DNA of 32,974 nucleotides from Ralstonia pickettii (GCF_001699815.1 NZ_MCGB01000095.1:1-32974), one strand, 5' to 3'; counted from the first letter of the stretch, positions 16,019-24,796 are shown. The notes: generated from the letters alone by a model not told the origin. A program made the numbers and translations.

Positions 16019-17251
16019 TCAGCGCGCACGAATGATGCGGCCCGCCGGTGCCTCCAGCGCGGCCGGCATCGGCCCCACATAGGCGGCTCTCGGGCGGATC
16101 AACTGCCCCGCCGCGCGCTGCTCCAGCGCGTGCGCAATCCAGCCTGCCGTACGCCCAGCGGCAAACAGGCCAAAGCCTGAACCTGCCGGCAGCCCGAGCA
16201 CACGCCGGGTGGCCACCAGCGCGAAATCCACCGATGGCCCATCACCGGTCAATCCGGCCACGGCATCCATCACCGTTTGCAGCCGCTTGCGTACCGCACC
16301 CGTCTTCGGCAAGTGTGCCAGGATCGCTTCCGCCCGCGGGTCGGCATGGCGATACAGCGGGTGGCCAAAGCCCGGCAGCGTATCGCCGCGATCCAGCCGA
16401 CGACGCAAAGCCGTTGCCACGGAGCGCTTCCCTTCCAGCTCGCTGAGCAATGCCTCCACGCGCGCCGTGGTGCCGCCATGCCGGCCACCGGAGAGCGCAG
16501 CCAAGCCCGCACTGACCACGGCGCCCAGGCTGGCGCCGGTCGATGCAACCACGCGCGCCGCAAAGCTCGAGGCATTGAGTTCGTGATCGGCGCACAGCAC
16601 CAATGCGACGCGGATGGCCTCGGCGGCGTGCGCGTCAAGGTTCCATGCCTGCTGGCATTGCAGATGCACGGGTGCGGTGTCGGGCTTGCGGCCGAGCATG
16701 GCGGCAAACACGACGCGCAGCAGCGCACCGGCATCGCGCGCCGTACGTGCGGAGTCCTGCCGCCACGCGGCCTCGTCCAGCGCCGGCAAGGCAAGCGCGC
16801 ATAGCGCCATGCAGCGTTGGCGGATATCCGCGTCTTCCAACGACGCAAGGGCCGCGTACCAGCTCTTCGGCAACACCGGCGCGGGCACCTTGAAGGCAAC
16901 CCCTTCCTCGCATTGCCACAACCGCGCCGCAACGGTTTCCAGCGTGGCGCGTTCGGCCAGTTCCAAGGCGGGCACGCCCCGATAGAACAACCGCCCGTGA
17001 TCGATGAGTGTGATGGCCGATTCCATGACGGGCAGACCCCAGTCCAGCGCATGGCGCACCACCTGACGCGGGCGCCGTCCGCCGGAACGCTGATCGGCCA
17101 GCCGAGCCACGTCGGCCTCGCGGTAGCGGCTGCCGCGTCCGTCGGGCGACGGATACGCCGACAGCAGCCCGCGGCTTACATAGGCGTACAGCGTGGGGCG
17201 CGAGACGTGCAGGCGCTCGGCGGCTTCGGCGGCGTTGAGGTAGGTGGTCAT
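16019..17251 (-). CDS. Citrate synthase family protein with an N-terminal helix-turn-helix
   Basis: A 410-residue fusion. Residues 1-52 form a MerR/excisionase-type winged helix-turn-helix (LNAAEAAERLHVSRPTLYAYVSRG, then SRYREADVARL). The rest is a citrate-synthase fold with its catalytic set apparently retained: His223 in DHELNASSF, the GGRHGGT loop at His258, His297 in GFGHPLYR and Asp342 in VDFALVA. Citrate synthases join acetyl- or propionyl-CoA to oxaloacetate. The DNA-binding domain suggests either a metabolite-sensing regulator or an enzyme with autoregulation. The ATG at 17251 is chosen; an upstream TTG at 17290 adds 13 residues. It is divergent from a CoA-transferase gene, which hints at a shared acyl-CoA pathway. 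Confidence 0.88.
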   Translation of the reverse strand: MTTYLNAAEAAERLHVSRPTLYAYVSRGLLSAYPSPDGRGSRYREADVARLADQRSGGRRPRQVVRHALDWGLPVMESAITLIDHGRLFYRGVPALELAERATLETVAARLWQCEEGVAFKVPAPVLPKSWYAALASLEDADIRQRCMALCALALPALDEAAWRQDSARTARDAGALLRVVFAAMLGRKPDTAPVHLQCQQAWNLDAHAAEAIRVALVLCADHELNASSFAARVVASTGASLGAVVSAGLAALSGGRHGGTTARVEALLSELEGKRSVATALRRRLDRGDTLPGFGHPLYRHADPRAEAILAHLPKTGAVRKRLQTVMDAVAGLTGDGPSVDFALVATRRVLGLPAGSGFGLFAAGRTAGWIAHALEQRAAGQLIRPRAAYVGPMPAALEAPAGRIIRAR

Positions 17252-17308
17252 CGGGAGGTGGTCATCGGGGCCGGATGAAGTGGACGGCAATCGAGGTTGA
17301 TCAGTCTA

Positions 17309-17320
17309 GTCAATGTTGAC
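17309..17320. promoter_or_regulatory. Inverted repeat between the citrate-synthase-like and CoA-transferase genes
   Basis: GTCAA and TTGAC flank a 2-bp centre at 17309-17320. A longer, weaker palindrome (TGATCAGTCTAGTCA) lies immediately to the left at 17299-17313. These lie in the 92-bp divergent promoter region, so they are candidate sites for the helix-turn-helix citrate synthase or another regulator. Confidence 0.35.
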
Positions 17321-17343
17321 GCTATCGGCGGCGCGGGACTGTA

Positions 17344-18807
17344 ATGGCCGCACCTTCCTTGCCGAGCCCCGCCATGCCGTCACCCGTTGCTGATGTGGTT
17401 GATCCTTCCATGCAGATCGTCAGCCCCGCTGGCGCACTCAGCCAGTTGTGGACCGTGCTCGGCCAGCCCGCCGATGTGCTGTTGCGCGCCACACTCACGG
17501 GCGCTGAGCCGGCGCTGCCGTCGTCGTTTGCGGTGGGCACGCTGGCGCAGAGCACCATTGCTGCTGCCGCCCTCGCTGCTGCGCAGGTCGACACGTTGCG
17601 CAGCGGGCGACAGCAAACCGTATCGGTCGACATGCACCACGCCGCGCTGGAATTCCGCTCCGAGCGCTACTTCCGCGTCGAAGACCAGTTGCCGCCGGAG
17701 CCGTGGGACAAGATCGCCGGGCTCTACCGCTGCGGCGATGGCCGTTGGGTGCGTCTGCATACCAACTTTGCGCATCACCGTGACGGTGTGCTGAAGTTGC
17801 TCGGCTGCGCGTATGACCGGGACGCAGTGGCCGCCGCGCTGAACCAATGGAAGGCCGAAGCGTTTGAAGAGGCGGCGGCGCAGGCGGGCATGGTCGTCAC
17901 CGCCGCGCGCACGTTTGAAGAATGGGACGCGCACCCGCAAGGCATTGCCGTGGCAGCGCAGCCGCTGATGACGATCGAACGCATTGGCGATGCGCCACCG
18001 CAGCCGCTGCCGGAGCATGCCGACGGCCGCCCTCTCTCCGGCGTGCGCGTGCTCGACCTCACGCGCGTGATTGCCGGCCCGGTCTGCGGCCGGACGCTGG
18101 CCGCGCATGGCGCCGACGTGCTGCTCGTTACAGCGCCGCATCTGCCTGCCATTCCGCCGCTGGTGATCGACACCGGGCGTGGCAAGCGCTCCGCGCAGCT
18201 TGACCTGCGCGACGCGGCCGGTGCCACGCAACTCCACACGCTGCTGCGCGACGCCGATATCTTCGTGCAGGGTTATCGGCCCGGTGGCCTGGCTGCGCTG
18301 CAGTTTGGTCCGGAGCAGGTTGCCGCGCTGCGCCCCGGCATCGTCTACGTGAGCCTGTGCGCATACGGCTATGACGGCCCCTGGGCCAATCGCCGAGGTT
18401 TCGATTCACTCGTGCAGACCGCCAGCGGCTTCAACTGGGCCGAAGCGCAGGCAGCCGGCGATGCCAAGCCGCGCCCGCTACCGGCACAGGCGCTGGACCA
18501 CGGCGCTGGCTACCTGATGGCCGCCGGTGCCATGACGGCACTCGGGCGGCGCATGACCGAAGGCGGCAGCTGGCACGTGCGGGTGTCGCTTGCGCAGACG
18601 GCGCACTGGCTACGCAGCTTCGGCCGTATTACCCACGGCTTCGATGCGGCTGACCCGCGCTATGAAGATATCGGCGCGTATCTGGATACCGCGCCTTCCG
18701 GCTTTGGCGCGCTCACTGCGCTGCGTCACGCGGGGCGGCTCTCCGATACGCCGCCGCACTGGACGCTGCCCAGCGTGCCGCTGGGGACGCATCCCGCGCG
18801 GTGGTAG
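17344..18807 (+). CDS. Family III (CaiB/BaiF-type) CoA-transferase, with halves in unusual order
   Basis: A 487-residue protein. Residues from about 233 show the normal start of a family III CoA-transferase: LSGVRVLDLTRVIAGPVCGRTLAAHGADVLLV, then DIFVQGYRPGGLAALQFG and GIVYVSLCAYG. The catalytic aspartate region follows as GFDSLVQTASGF (Asp354). Residues 1-225 resemble the C-terminal half of the same family: VDMHHAALEFRSER, KIAGLYRCGDGRWVRLH and TFEEWDAHPQG. The halves therefore appear in reverse order, or a second half-domain is fused in front. The family moves CoA between carboxylic acids. The substrate is unknown. It is divergent from the HTH-citrate synthase gene. Confidence 0.85.
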   Translation: MAAPSLPSPAMPSPVADVVDPSMQIVSPAGALSQLWTVLGQPADVLLRATLTGAEPALPSSFAVGTLAQSTIAAAALAAAQVDTLRSGRQQTVSVDMHHAALEFRSERYFRVEDQLPPEPWDKIAGLYRCGDGRWVRLHTNFAHHRDGVLKLLGCAYDRDAVAAALNQWKAEAFEEAAAQAGMVVTAARTFEEWDAHPQGIAVAAQPLMTIERIGDAPPQPLPEHADGRPLSGVRVLDLTRVIAGPVCGRTLAAHGADVLLVTAPHLPAIPPLVIDTGRGKRSAQLDLRDAAGATQLHTLLRDADIFVQGYRPGGLAALQFGPEQVAALRPGIVYVSLCAYGYDGPWANRRGFDSLVQTASGFNWAEAQAAGDAKPRPLPAQALDHGAGYLMAAGAMTALGRRMTEGGSWHVRVSLAQTAHWLRSFGRITHGFDAADPRYEDIGAYLDTAPSGFGALTALRHAGRLSDTPPHWTLPSVPLGTHPARW

Positions 18808-18867
18808 CATTCGCGCCTACCGTTTTCTCCGCCCGCGCCTGATACTCCGGGCGCACATGGCCCGCCG

Positions 18868-19725
18868 ATGCTCAGTTACCGCCACGCCTTCCACGCCGGC
18901 AATCACGCCGATGTCCTCAAGCACGCCGTGCTTGTGCAGATGCTCGATTACCTCACGCAGAAGGACAAGCCGTTCTGGTACATCGACACGCACGCCGGTG
19001 CCGGCCTCTACGCGCTGGACCACGAATGGGCGCAGAAGAAGGCCGAATTCGATACCGGCATCGGCCCTTTGTGGCGCGCGGCCGCAGGCGGCGAAACGCT
19101 GCCGCCGCTGCTCGATGCCTACCTCGACCAGGTGCGCGAACTGAACCCGAACGGCGAACTCAGGCACTACCCTGGCTCGCCGTGGCTGGCGTGGCAGATG
19201 CTGCGCGACGCCGATCGCCTGCGCCTCTTCGAGCTGCACAGCTCCGAAATCAAGGTGCTGTCCAACAACTTCCGCGGTGCAGGCCGCAAGGTCATGCTGT
19301 ACGACGGCGATGGTTTTGCCGGCATCAAGGCGATCCTGCCGCCGCCGCCGCGCCGTGCGCTGGTGCTGATCGATCCGTCCTTCGAAGACAAGCAGGATTA
19401 CGCCCGCACCGTGCAATCGCTGCAAGACAGCCTGCAGCGCTTTGCGACCGGCATGTATGCGGTCTGGTATCCGCTCGTACAGCGGCGCGAAGCCGCGCAA
19501 TTTCCCTCGCGCCTGAAGCAGCTGCGACCGGCGGACTGGCTGCACGTTACGCTCACCGTGAAGCATCCGGTTGAGGGTGGCCTAGGCTTGCACGGCAGCG
19601 GCATGTTCATCGTCAACCCGCCGTGGACGCTGAAGGCGCAACTGCAGGAAGCCATGCCCACGCTGGTGCGCCTGCTTGGTCAGGACGACGGCGCCAAGTT
19701 CATGCTGGAAGGCGAATCCAGTTAA
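18868..19725 (+). CDS. rlmJ: 23S rRNA (adenine(2030)-N6)-methyltransferase RlmJ
   Basis: Methylates A2030 of 23S rRNA using S-adenosylmethionine. The 285-residue protein begins with the diagnostic MLSYRHAFHAGNHADVLKH, followed by the nucleotide-binding region YIDTHAGAGLY. The catalytic loop reads DPSFE (about 169-173), a variant of the DPPYE of E. coli RlmJ. Then come GMYAVWYPL and GLGLHGSGMFIVNPPW. Length and order match the family. The start is fixed by the conserved N-terminus, although no ribosome site is obvious. It stands alone between the CoA-transferase and ppk2 genes. Confidence 0.95.
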   Translation: MLSYRHAFHAGNHADVLKHAVLVQMLDYLTQKDKPFWYIDTHAGAGLYALDHEWAQKKAEFDTGIGPLWRAAAGGETLPPLLDAYLDQVRELNPNGELRHYPGSPWLAWQMLRDADRLRLFELHSSEIKVLSNNFRGAGRKVMLYDGDGFAGIKAILPPPPRRALVLIDPSFEDKQDYARTVQSLQDSLQRFATGMYAVWYPLVQRREAAQFPSRLKQLRPADWLHVTLTVKHPVEGGLGLHGSGMFIVNPPWTLKAQLQEAMPTLVRLLGQDDGAKFMLEGESS

Positions 19726-19730
19726 GCCTT

Positions 19731-19748
19731 CGGGCGGCGTGACGCCCG
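19731..19748 (+). terminator. Possible hairpin terminator after rlmJ
   Basis: CGGGCG and CGCCCG form a 6-bp GC stem around a 6-nt loop just after the rlmJ stop. No T tract follows, so termination is uncertain. Confidence 0.3.
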
Positions 19749-19865
19749 CATGTCACTCCCCTGCCACGTGCCCGTGCTACCTAGTCGGGCTTAGACTTGT
19801 ACTGCGTTGCCCAAGCGCGGCGCCCCTCTCGGCAATATCCGCAAGATCGGCAGGAGCAACACACC

Positions 19866-20768
19866 ATGAGCGAACGCGACGCAGCCCGGCAGGCGCGCCT
19901 GCAGGAAGACCTCCTCGACACGCTTGATGAAGAGCTGGAGATGGAAATCGACGACCACCTGCTCGGCGGGGGCGAAGGCATCAGCGATGAAGCGCGCGAA
20001 ACCCGGCGCATGTACTTCCGCGAGCTGTTCCGCCTGCAAGGCGAACTCGTCAAGCTGCAGGACTGGGTGATCGAGACCGGCCACCGCCTGGTGGTGATCT
20101 TCGAAGGGCGCGATGCCGCCGGCAAAGGCGGCGCCATCAAGCGCATCACGCAACGGCTGAACCCGCGCGTGTGCCGCGTGGCCGCGCTGCCGGCGCCCAC
20201 CAACCGCGAACGCACGCAGTGGTACTTCCAGCGCTACGTGGCGCACCTGCCCGCCGCCGGCGAGATCGTCCTGTTCGACCGCAGCTGGTACAACCGCGCC
20301 GGCGTCGAGCGCGTGATGGGCTTCTGCACCGACGAGGAATACGAAGAGTTTTTCCGCTCCGTGCCCGAGTTCGAAAAGATGCTGGCACGCTCCGGCATCC
20401 AGATCGTCAAGTACTGGTTCTCGGTCACGGACGAAGAGCAGGAAGTGCGGTTCCAAAGCCGCATCGACGATCCGCTCAAGCAGTGGAAGCTCAGCCCGAT
20501 GGATCTGGAAAGCCGCCGCCGCTGGGAAGCCTATACGCGTGCCAAGGAAGTGATGCTCGAGCGATCGCACATTCCCGAATCGCCGTGGTGGGTGGTGCTG
20601 GCCGACGACAAGAAGCGCGCCCGCCTGAACTGCATCCACCATCTGCTGGGCCAGGTGCCTTACCACCCGGTGCCGCATTCGCCGGTGCTGTTGCCCGAGC
20701 GCGTGCACCATGCGGAGTACATCCGCCACCCGGTGCCGGAAGAGATGATCGTGCCGAACGTGTACTGA
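19866..20768 (+). CDS. ppk2: Polyphosphate kinase 2 (PPK2 family)
   Basis: Transfers phosphate between inorganic polyphosphate and nucleotides. The 300-residue product has an acidic helical N-terminus (about 1-45) and one PPK2 domain. The Walker A motif is EGRDAAGKGGAIKRI (about 80-94), the Walker B/lid region is LFDRSWYNRAGVERVMGF (about 136-153), followed by FEKMLARSGIQIVKYWFSV and DPLKQWKLSPMDLESR. A single domain with this pattern fits class I PPK2, which favours nucleoside diphosphates; the exact substrate is inferred. The ATG at 19866 has CAGGAGC upstream and replaces an earlier in-frame start. A strong terminator follows, so it is a single-gene unit. Confidence 0.94.
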   Translation: MSERDAARQARLQEDLLDTLDEELEMEIDDHLLGGGEGISDEARETRRMYFRELFRLQGELVKLQDWVIETGHRLVVIFEGRDAAGKGGAIKRITQRLNPRVCRVAALPAPTNRERTQWYFQRYVAHLPAAGEIVLFDRSWYNRAGVERVMGFCTDEEYEEFFRSVPEFEKMLARSGIQIVKYWFSVTDEEQEVRFQSRIDDPLKQWKLSPMDLESRRRWEAYTRAKEVMLERSHIPESPWWVVLADDKKRARLNCIHHLLGQVPYHPVPHSPVLLPERVHHAEYIRHPVPEEMIVPNVY

Positions 20769-20795
20769 TCAGCCGGTACCTCCCGTCAGCGAAAG

Positions 20796-20824
20796 AAAGG
20801 GCGGCCTGCGCGGTCGCCCTTTTT
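20796..20824 (+). terminator. Rho-independent terminator of ppk2
   Basis: AAAGGGCG (20796-20803) pairs with CGCCCTTT (20815-20822) across an 11-nt loop, and the right arm runs into a T tract of five. It lies 28 bp after the ppk2 stop. Confidence 0.85.
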
Positions 20825-20997
20825 CCGTCAATGCGCGTTCAGACGTTCAGAAGAGCGCGCGGAACAGGCAGTGCAAGCCGCCTGCCTGCGCGATCCATGC
20901 GGGCAACGCCACCCAGGCTGCGCGCGGTTTTCATTGCGTCCTGGAGCCATTGGCTGCCCTCGTTTCGTGTCGAATCCGTGTCCGTTGATTGCCCAAA

Positions 20998-21285
20998 TTA
21001 CACCGTCGGGCGGATCTCAAAACCCGGTACGGGCGCCTCATGATCGCCCGTGATTACGTCCAGTTGCGTGACCTGGGCGCTGTCCGGCCCTTCCCACATC
21101 CATTCCCGCATGCTCAGCACATTGGCCTCGGGGCCGGCCAGGAAGGCCTCGACGGCGCCGTCGCGGCGATTGCGTACCCAGCCGCGCAGACCCAGCAGGC
21201 GGGCGCGCTGGACACACGCGGCGCGATAGCCCACGCCCTGCACACGGCCCTGTACGGTAATGATCACTTGCGCAATGACGGCCAT
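20998..21285 (-). CDS. acyP: Acylphosphatase
   Basis: A 95-residue enzyme that hydrolyses acyl phosphates. The signature GRVQGVGYRAACV carries the catalytic arginine (the Arg after Tyr), and the second motif GLRGWVRNRRDGAVEAFLAG carries the catalytic asparagine. The ATG at 21285 has GGAGAC about 8 nt upstream; an upstream start at 21333 would add 16 atypical residues. It is convergent with ppk2 and divergent from the ABC permease. The 276-bp divergent region holds two palindromes. Confidence 0.93.
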   Translation of the reverse strand: MAVIAQVIITVQGRVQGVGYRAACVQRARLLGLRGWVRNRRDGAVEAFLAGPEANVLSMREWMWEGPDSAQVTQLDVITGDHEAPVPGFEIRPTV

Positions 21286-21353
21286 GGCGGGTCTCCGAAG
21301 CAACCGGGCGATGTGTTGGATAAAACATGACAAACCGGCGCTGTCGTATCTCT

Positions 21354-21374
21354 GTCACATTTCTGGAATGTGAC
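21354..21374. promoter_or_regulatory. Perfect inverted repeat (candidate operator) between acyP and the ABC transporter
   Basis: GTCACATT (21354-21361) and AATGTGAC (21367-21374) are perfect 8-bp arms around TCTGG. The site lies 69 bp upstream of acyP and 188 bp upstream of the permease start, and resembles a dimeric regulator site. Confidence 0.55.
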
Positions 21375-21377
21375 GTC

Positions 21378-21388
21378 GTCAGACTGAC
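21378..21388. promoter_or_regulatory. Second short palindrome beside the 21354-21374 site
   Basis: GTCAG and CTGAC flank a single A. Its position 3 bp from the larger inverted repeat suggests a tandem or composite binding region. Confidence 0.35.
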
Positions 21389-21561
21389 AACCGCGCGGCG
21401 GGCTCTGACGTTACGCAAGGTAAACTAGGCGGCTTGCCGCCGGGTGCCAAGCAACGCTTTCGCAAAGCACCGCGCCCAGCCCCGCACGCCATGTATTGCG
21501 CCTCGGCCCAGGCCTTGAGGCGCCCAAATTTCGTCCGCGGTTTCCGTCCCGGTTATCCAAG

Positions 21562-23346
21562 ATGCAGCAGAACGACAACGAAACCACCATCCGGGGCCGC
21601 TTGGGTACCACCTTCGGTACCAACCTTGGCGTCAATTTCGGCAACCTGCTGACGGCGCCGCCCAACCGGTTTGACCTGGCGCTGCTGCCGATCATCCTGG
21701 CCGCCATCGTGCTCGTGGCGTATGCCGCCAAGCAGATGAACGTGCCCTACACGCCCGGCGAACATCTGGACGTCAGCCTCGACGTCATTGAACTGCCTTA
21801 TTACCTGCTGCGCACCAGCATCCGGATGCTGCTGGCGCTGGGCGCGTCGCTGGCGTTCTCGTTCGCGTTTGCGGCCATCGCCTCCAAGAACCGCACGGCC
21901 GAGAAGGTGATGGTCCCGGCGCTGGACATCCTGCAATCGATTCCGGTGCTGGGTTTCCTATCGATCACGGTCACGGGCTTCATTGCGCTGTTTCCGGGCA
22001 ACCTGGTGGGCGTGGAGTGCGCGGCCATCTTCGCCATCTTCACGTCGCAGGCGTGGAACATGGCGTTCTCGTTGTACCAATCGTTTCGCACCATCCCGAT
22101 TGACCTGGAAGAGGCGGCTACGGTGTTCCGCCTGTCGAAGTGGCAGCGGTTCTGGCGCCTGGAAGTGCCGTTCGCCATGCCGGGCCTGCTGTGGAACATG
22201 ATGATGTCGATGTCGGGCGGCTGGTTCTTCGTGGTCGCGTCGGAAGCCATCTCGGTGTCGGGCCACGACATCAAGCTGCCGGGCATCGGTTCGTACATCT
22301 CACTGGCGATCCAGCAGCAGAACCTGCCGGCCATCGGCTGGGCCATCCTGGCGATGCTGATCGGCATCATCCTGTACGACCAGCTGCTGTTCCGCCCGCT
22401 GATTGCCTGGGCGGACCGTTTCCGCTTCGACGCGATGTCGTCGGAGCGCGAGCCGCAATCGTGGCTGCTTGACCTGCTGCGCCGCTCCGAGTGGGTCAAG
22501 GCGCTGCTTGAGCGCACCGCCGCGCTGGCCGAGCGCACGCTTTCCTGGGGTGCCGAGCGCACGCGCCCCACCGCGGCCGGCGGCAACGGATTCCTGCCGC
22601 GCTTCCCGTGGTCGCACCGCGTGGCCGATGTGATCATCATCCTGGCCGCGCTGGTGGCGGTGGCGCATGTGCTGCAGTTCGTGCGCTCCGAGGTGGGCTG
22701 GGCCGAGGTCGGCCACGTCTTCTGGCTCGGCTTCCTGACCATGGTGCGCGTGATCCTGCTGATTGCGCTGGCTGCGCTGGTCTGGGTGCCGATCGGCATT
22801 CGCATCGGCCTGAACCCGAACGTGGCCCGCATCGCCCAGCCGGTGGCGCAGTTCCTGGCGGCGTTCCCGGCCAACCTGATGTTCCCGCTGGCGGTGATGC
22901 TCATCGCGCGCTTCGCGCTCAACCCCGAGATCTGGTTGAGCCCGCTGATGATTTTCGGCACGCAGTGGTACATCCTGTTCAATGTGATTGCCGGCGCCTC
23001 GGCCATCCCGACCGAACTGAAACTGGCCGCCCGCAACTTCGGCCTGCGCGGCTGGCTGCTGTGGAAGCGCTTCCTCATCCCCGCGGTGTTCCCCAACCTG
23101 CTCACGGGTCTGGTGACGGCCGCCGGCGGCTCATGGAACGCCAGCATCGTCTCCGAATACGTGTCCTGGGGTGATCGCACGCTGGTGGCAACGGGCCTGG
23201 GCAGCTACATCGCCGAGATGACGGCCAAGGGCGACTTCCCGCGCATTGCGCTCGGGATTGCCGTGATGAGCCTGTTCGTGGTCGGCTTCAACCGGCTGCT
23301 GTGGAACCGCCTGTACGACATCGCCCAAGAGCGCACCCGCCTGTAA
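21562..23346 (+). CDS. ABC transporter permease, NitT/TauT type, two fused permease domains
   Basis: A 594-residue inner-membrane protein made of two BPD-type permease domains in tandem, each with about six membrane segments. Each has an EAA-type coupling loop facing the ATPase: EEAATVFRLSKWQRFWRLEVPFAMPGLL in the first half (split, positions about 193-220) and AARNFGLRGWLLWKRFLIPAVFPNLL in the second. A polar linker of about 80 residues joins the halves. Relatives carry nitrate, sulfonate or bicarbonate, but the substrate cannot be read here. The ATG at 21562 begins MQQNDNETTIRG; an upstream start adds 22 unlikely residues. The ATPase gene follows 76 bp later. No periplasmic binding protein gene is adjacent. 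Confidence 0.88.
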   Translation: MQQNDNETTIRGRLGTTFGTNLGVNFGNLLTAPPNRFDLALLPIILAAIVLVAYAAKQMNVPYTPGEHLDVSLDVIELPYYLLRTSIRMLLALGASLAFSFAFAAIASKNRTAEKVMVPALDILQSIPVLGFLSITVTGFIALFPGNLVGVECAAIFAIFTSQAWNMAFSLYQSFRTIPIDLEEAATVFRLSKWQRFWRLEVPFAMPGLLWNMMMSMSGGWFFVVASEAISVSGHDIKLPGIGSYISLAIQQQNLPAIGWAILAMLIGIILYDQLLFRPLIAWADRFRFDAMSSEREPQSWLLDLLRRSEWVKALLERTAALAERTLSWGAERTRPTAAGGNGFLPRFPWSHRVADVIIILAALVAVAHVLQFVRSEVGWAEVGHVFWLGFLTMVRVILLIALAALVWVPIGIRIGLNPNVARIAQPVAQFLAAFPANLMFPLAVMLIARFALNPEIWLSPLMIFGTQWYILFNVIAGASAIPTELKLAARNFGLRGWLLWKRFLIPAVFPNLLTGLVTAAGGSWNASIVSEYVSWGDRTLVATGLGSYIAEMTAKGDFPRIALGIAVMSLFVVGFNRLLWNRLYDIAQERTRL

Positions 23347-23422
23347 GAACAGGCTCCTGATCCTACTGCGCACCCCGATCTTGAGCACGTTCTAAGACGA
23401 CCTTATTTAGCTGAGAACACAC

Positions 23423-24796
23423 ATGGTTACCACCAGCACCCATAGCCCGAGCGCTGAAAGCGTCATGGAGCTGCGCGGCGTCTCGAAGATCTTCCGCACC
23501 GCAGACCACACCGACCGTGCCGTGCTCGAAGGCCTGGACCTCAACCTGCGCCAGGGCGAGATCGTCGCCATGCTCGGCAAGTCGGGCTCGGGCAAATCGA
23601 CGTTGCTGCGCATCATGGCGGGCCTGGTGCGCGCCGATCGCGGCCAGGTGCTGTTTCGCGGGCGCGAGTACAGCGGCCCTGTGCAGGGCATTGCGATGGT
23701 GTTCCAGTCGTTTGCGCTGTTCCCGTGGCTGACGGTGCAGCAGAACGTGGAGCTGGGCCTGGAAGCGCAAGGTGTGCCCAAGGCCGAGCGTGAGGAGCGG
23801 GCCGAACAGGCCATCGACCTCATCGGCCTGTCGGGCTTCAACAGCGCCCTGCCGCGCGAACTCTCGGGCGGCATGCGCCAGCGAGTGGGCATTGCGCGCG
23901 CGCTGGTGACCGAACCCGACCTGCTGCTGATGGACGAAGCGTTCTCGGCGCTCGACGTGCTGACCGGCGAAAACCTGCGCGACGAAATGCTCGACCTGTG
24001 GGAAGACCGCCGCACCAATATCAAGAGCATCCTGATCGTCTCGCACAACATTGAAGAGGCGGTGATGATGGCGGACCGCATCGTCATCCTCTCGAGCGAT
24101 CCGGGGCGCATCCGCGCCGAGGTGCGCGTGCCGTTCCCGCGCCCCCGCAACCGAGATTCCGCCGCGGTGCGCAACCTTATCGACGAAGTGTATGGGCTGA
24201 TGACATCGCCGGAGCGCGTGGGCGTGCATGTGGGCGTGGAGCCCGCTGCCGAGCAGCTTGCCTACCGCCTGCCCGATGCCGAGATCGGCCAGATGGAGGC
24301 CATTCTGGACCTGCTGGTCGAAGCGCCGTTCAACGGCCGCGCCGACCTGCCGCACCTGGCAGAAGAAGCCGGCGTGACCGACGACGACCTGCTGCCCGCC
24401 TGCGAAGCGCTGGCCCTGCTGCAACTGGCCACCATCGAGCGCGGCGACATCATCGTCACGCCGTTCGGCAAGACCTACATGGAAACCGAACCGCCCGAGC
24501 GCAAGGTGCTGTTCGGCCAGAAGCTGCTGGAGCGCGTGGCCCTGGCCGCGCACATCCGCGCCGAGCTGGAAGCCAACGAAGACGGCGAGATCCGCGAAGA
24601 GCATGTGCTGCGCGAGCTGGAGGCGTACCTCAAGCCCGAAGAAGCCGAGCGCGTGCTCAAGATCGGCATCGAATGGGGCCGCTACGGCGAGGTGTACGAG
24701 TACGTATACAACACCGGCATGCTCACCCTGCCCCGTGAAGAGCGCGAGGAACGCGAAGAGCGTGAGGCGCAGGACGATGGGGATAACGCGCAGTAA
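23423..24796 (+). CDS. ABC transporter ATP-binding protein with C-terminal AAA-associated domain
   Basis: A 457-residue ATPase for the preceding permease. The nucleotide-binding domain (about 14-270) has Walker A GKSGSGKST (52-60), Q-loop MVFQSFALFPWLTV, signature LSGGMRQRVGIARAL (from 147) and Walker B LLLMDEAFSALD (167-178). This resembles the TauB/SsuB/NrtD group. The C-terminal 170 residues are an added domain (MEAILDLLVEAPFNGRADLPHLAEEAGV, winged-helix-like, then a highly charged tail) matching the AAA-associated C-terminal domain. It may sense a ligand or control transport. The gene ends just before a strong terminator, which closes the transporter operon. Confidence 0.92.
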   Translation: MVTTSTHSPSAESVMELRGVSKIFRTADHTDRAVLEGLDLNLRQGEIVAMLGKSGSGKSTLLRIMAGLVRADRGQVLFRGREYSGPVQGIAMVFQSFALFPWLTVQQNVELGLEAQGVPKAEREERAEQAIDLIGLSGFNSALPRELSGGMRQRVGIARALVTEPDLLLMDEAFSALDVLTGENLRDEMLDLWEDRRTNIKSILIVSHNIEEAVMMADRIVILSSDPGRIRAEVRVPFPRPRNRDSAAVRNLIDEVYGLMTSPERVGVHVGVEPAAEQLAYRLPDAEIGQMEAILDLLVEAPFNGRADLPHLAEEAGVTDDDLLPACEALALLQLATIERGDIIVTPFGKTYMETEPPERKVLFGQKLLERVALAAHIRAELEANEDGEIREEHVLRELEAYLKPEEAERVLKIGIEWGRYGEVYEYVYNTGMLTLPREEREEREEREAQDDGDNAQ

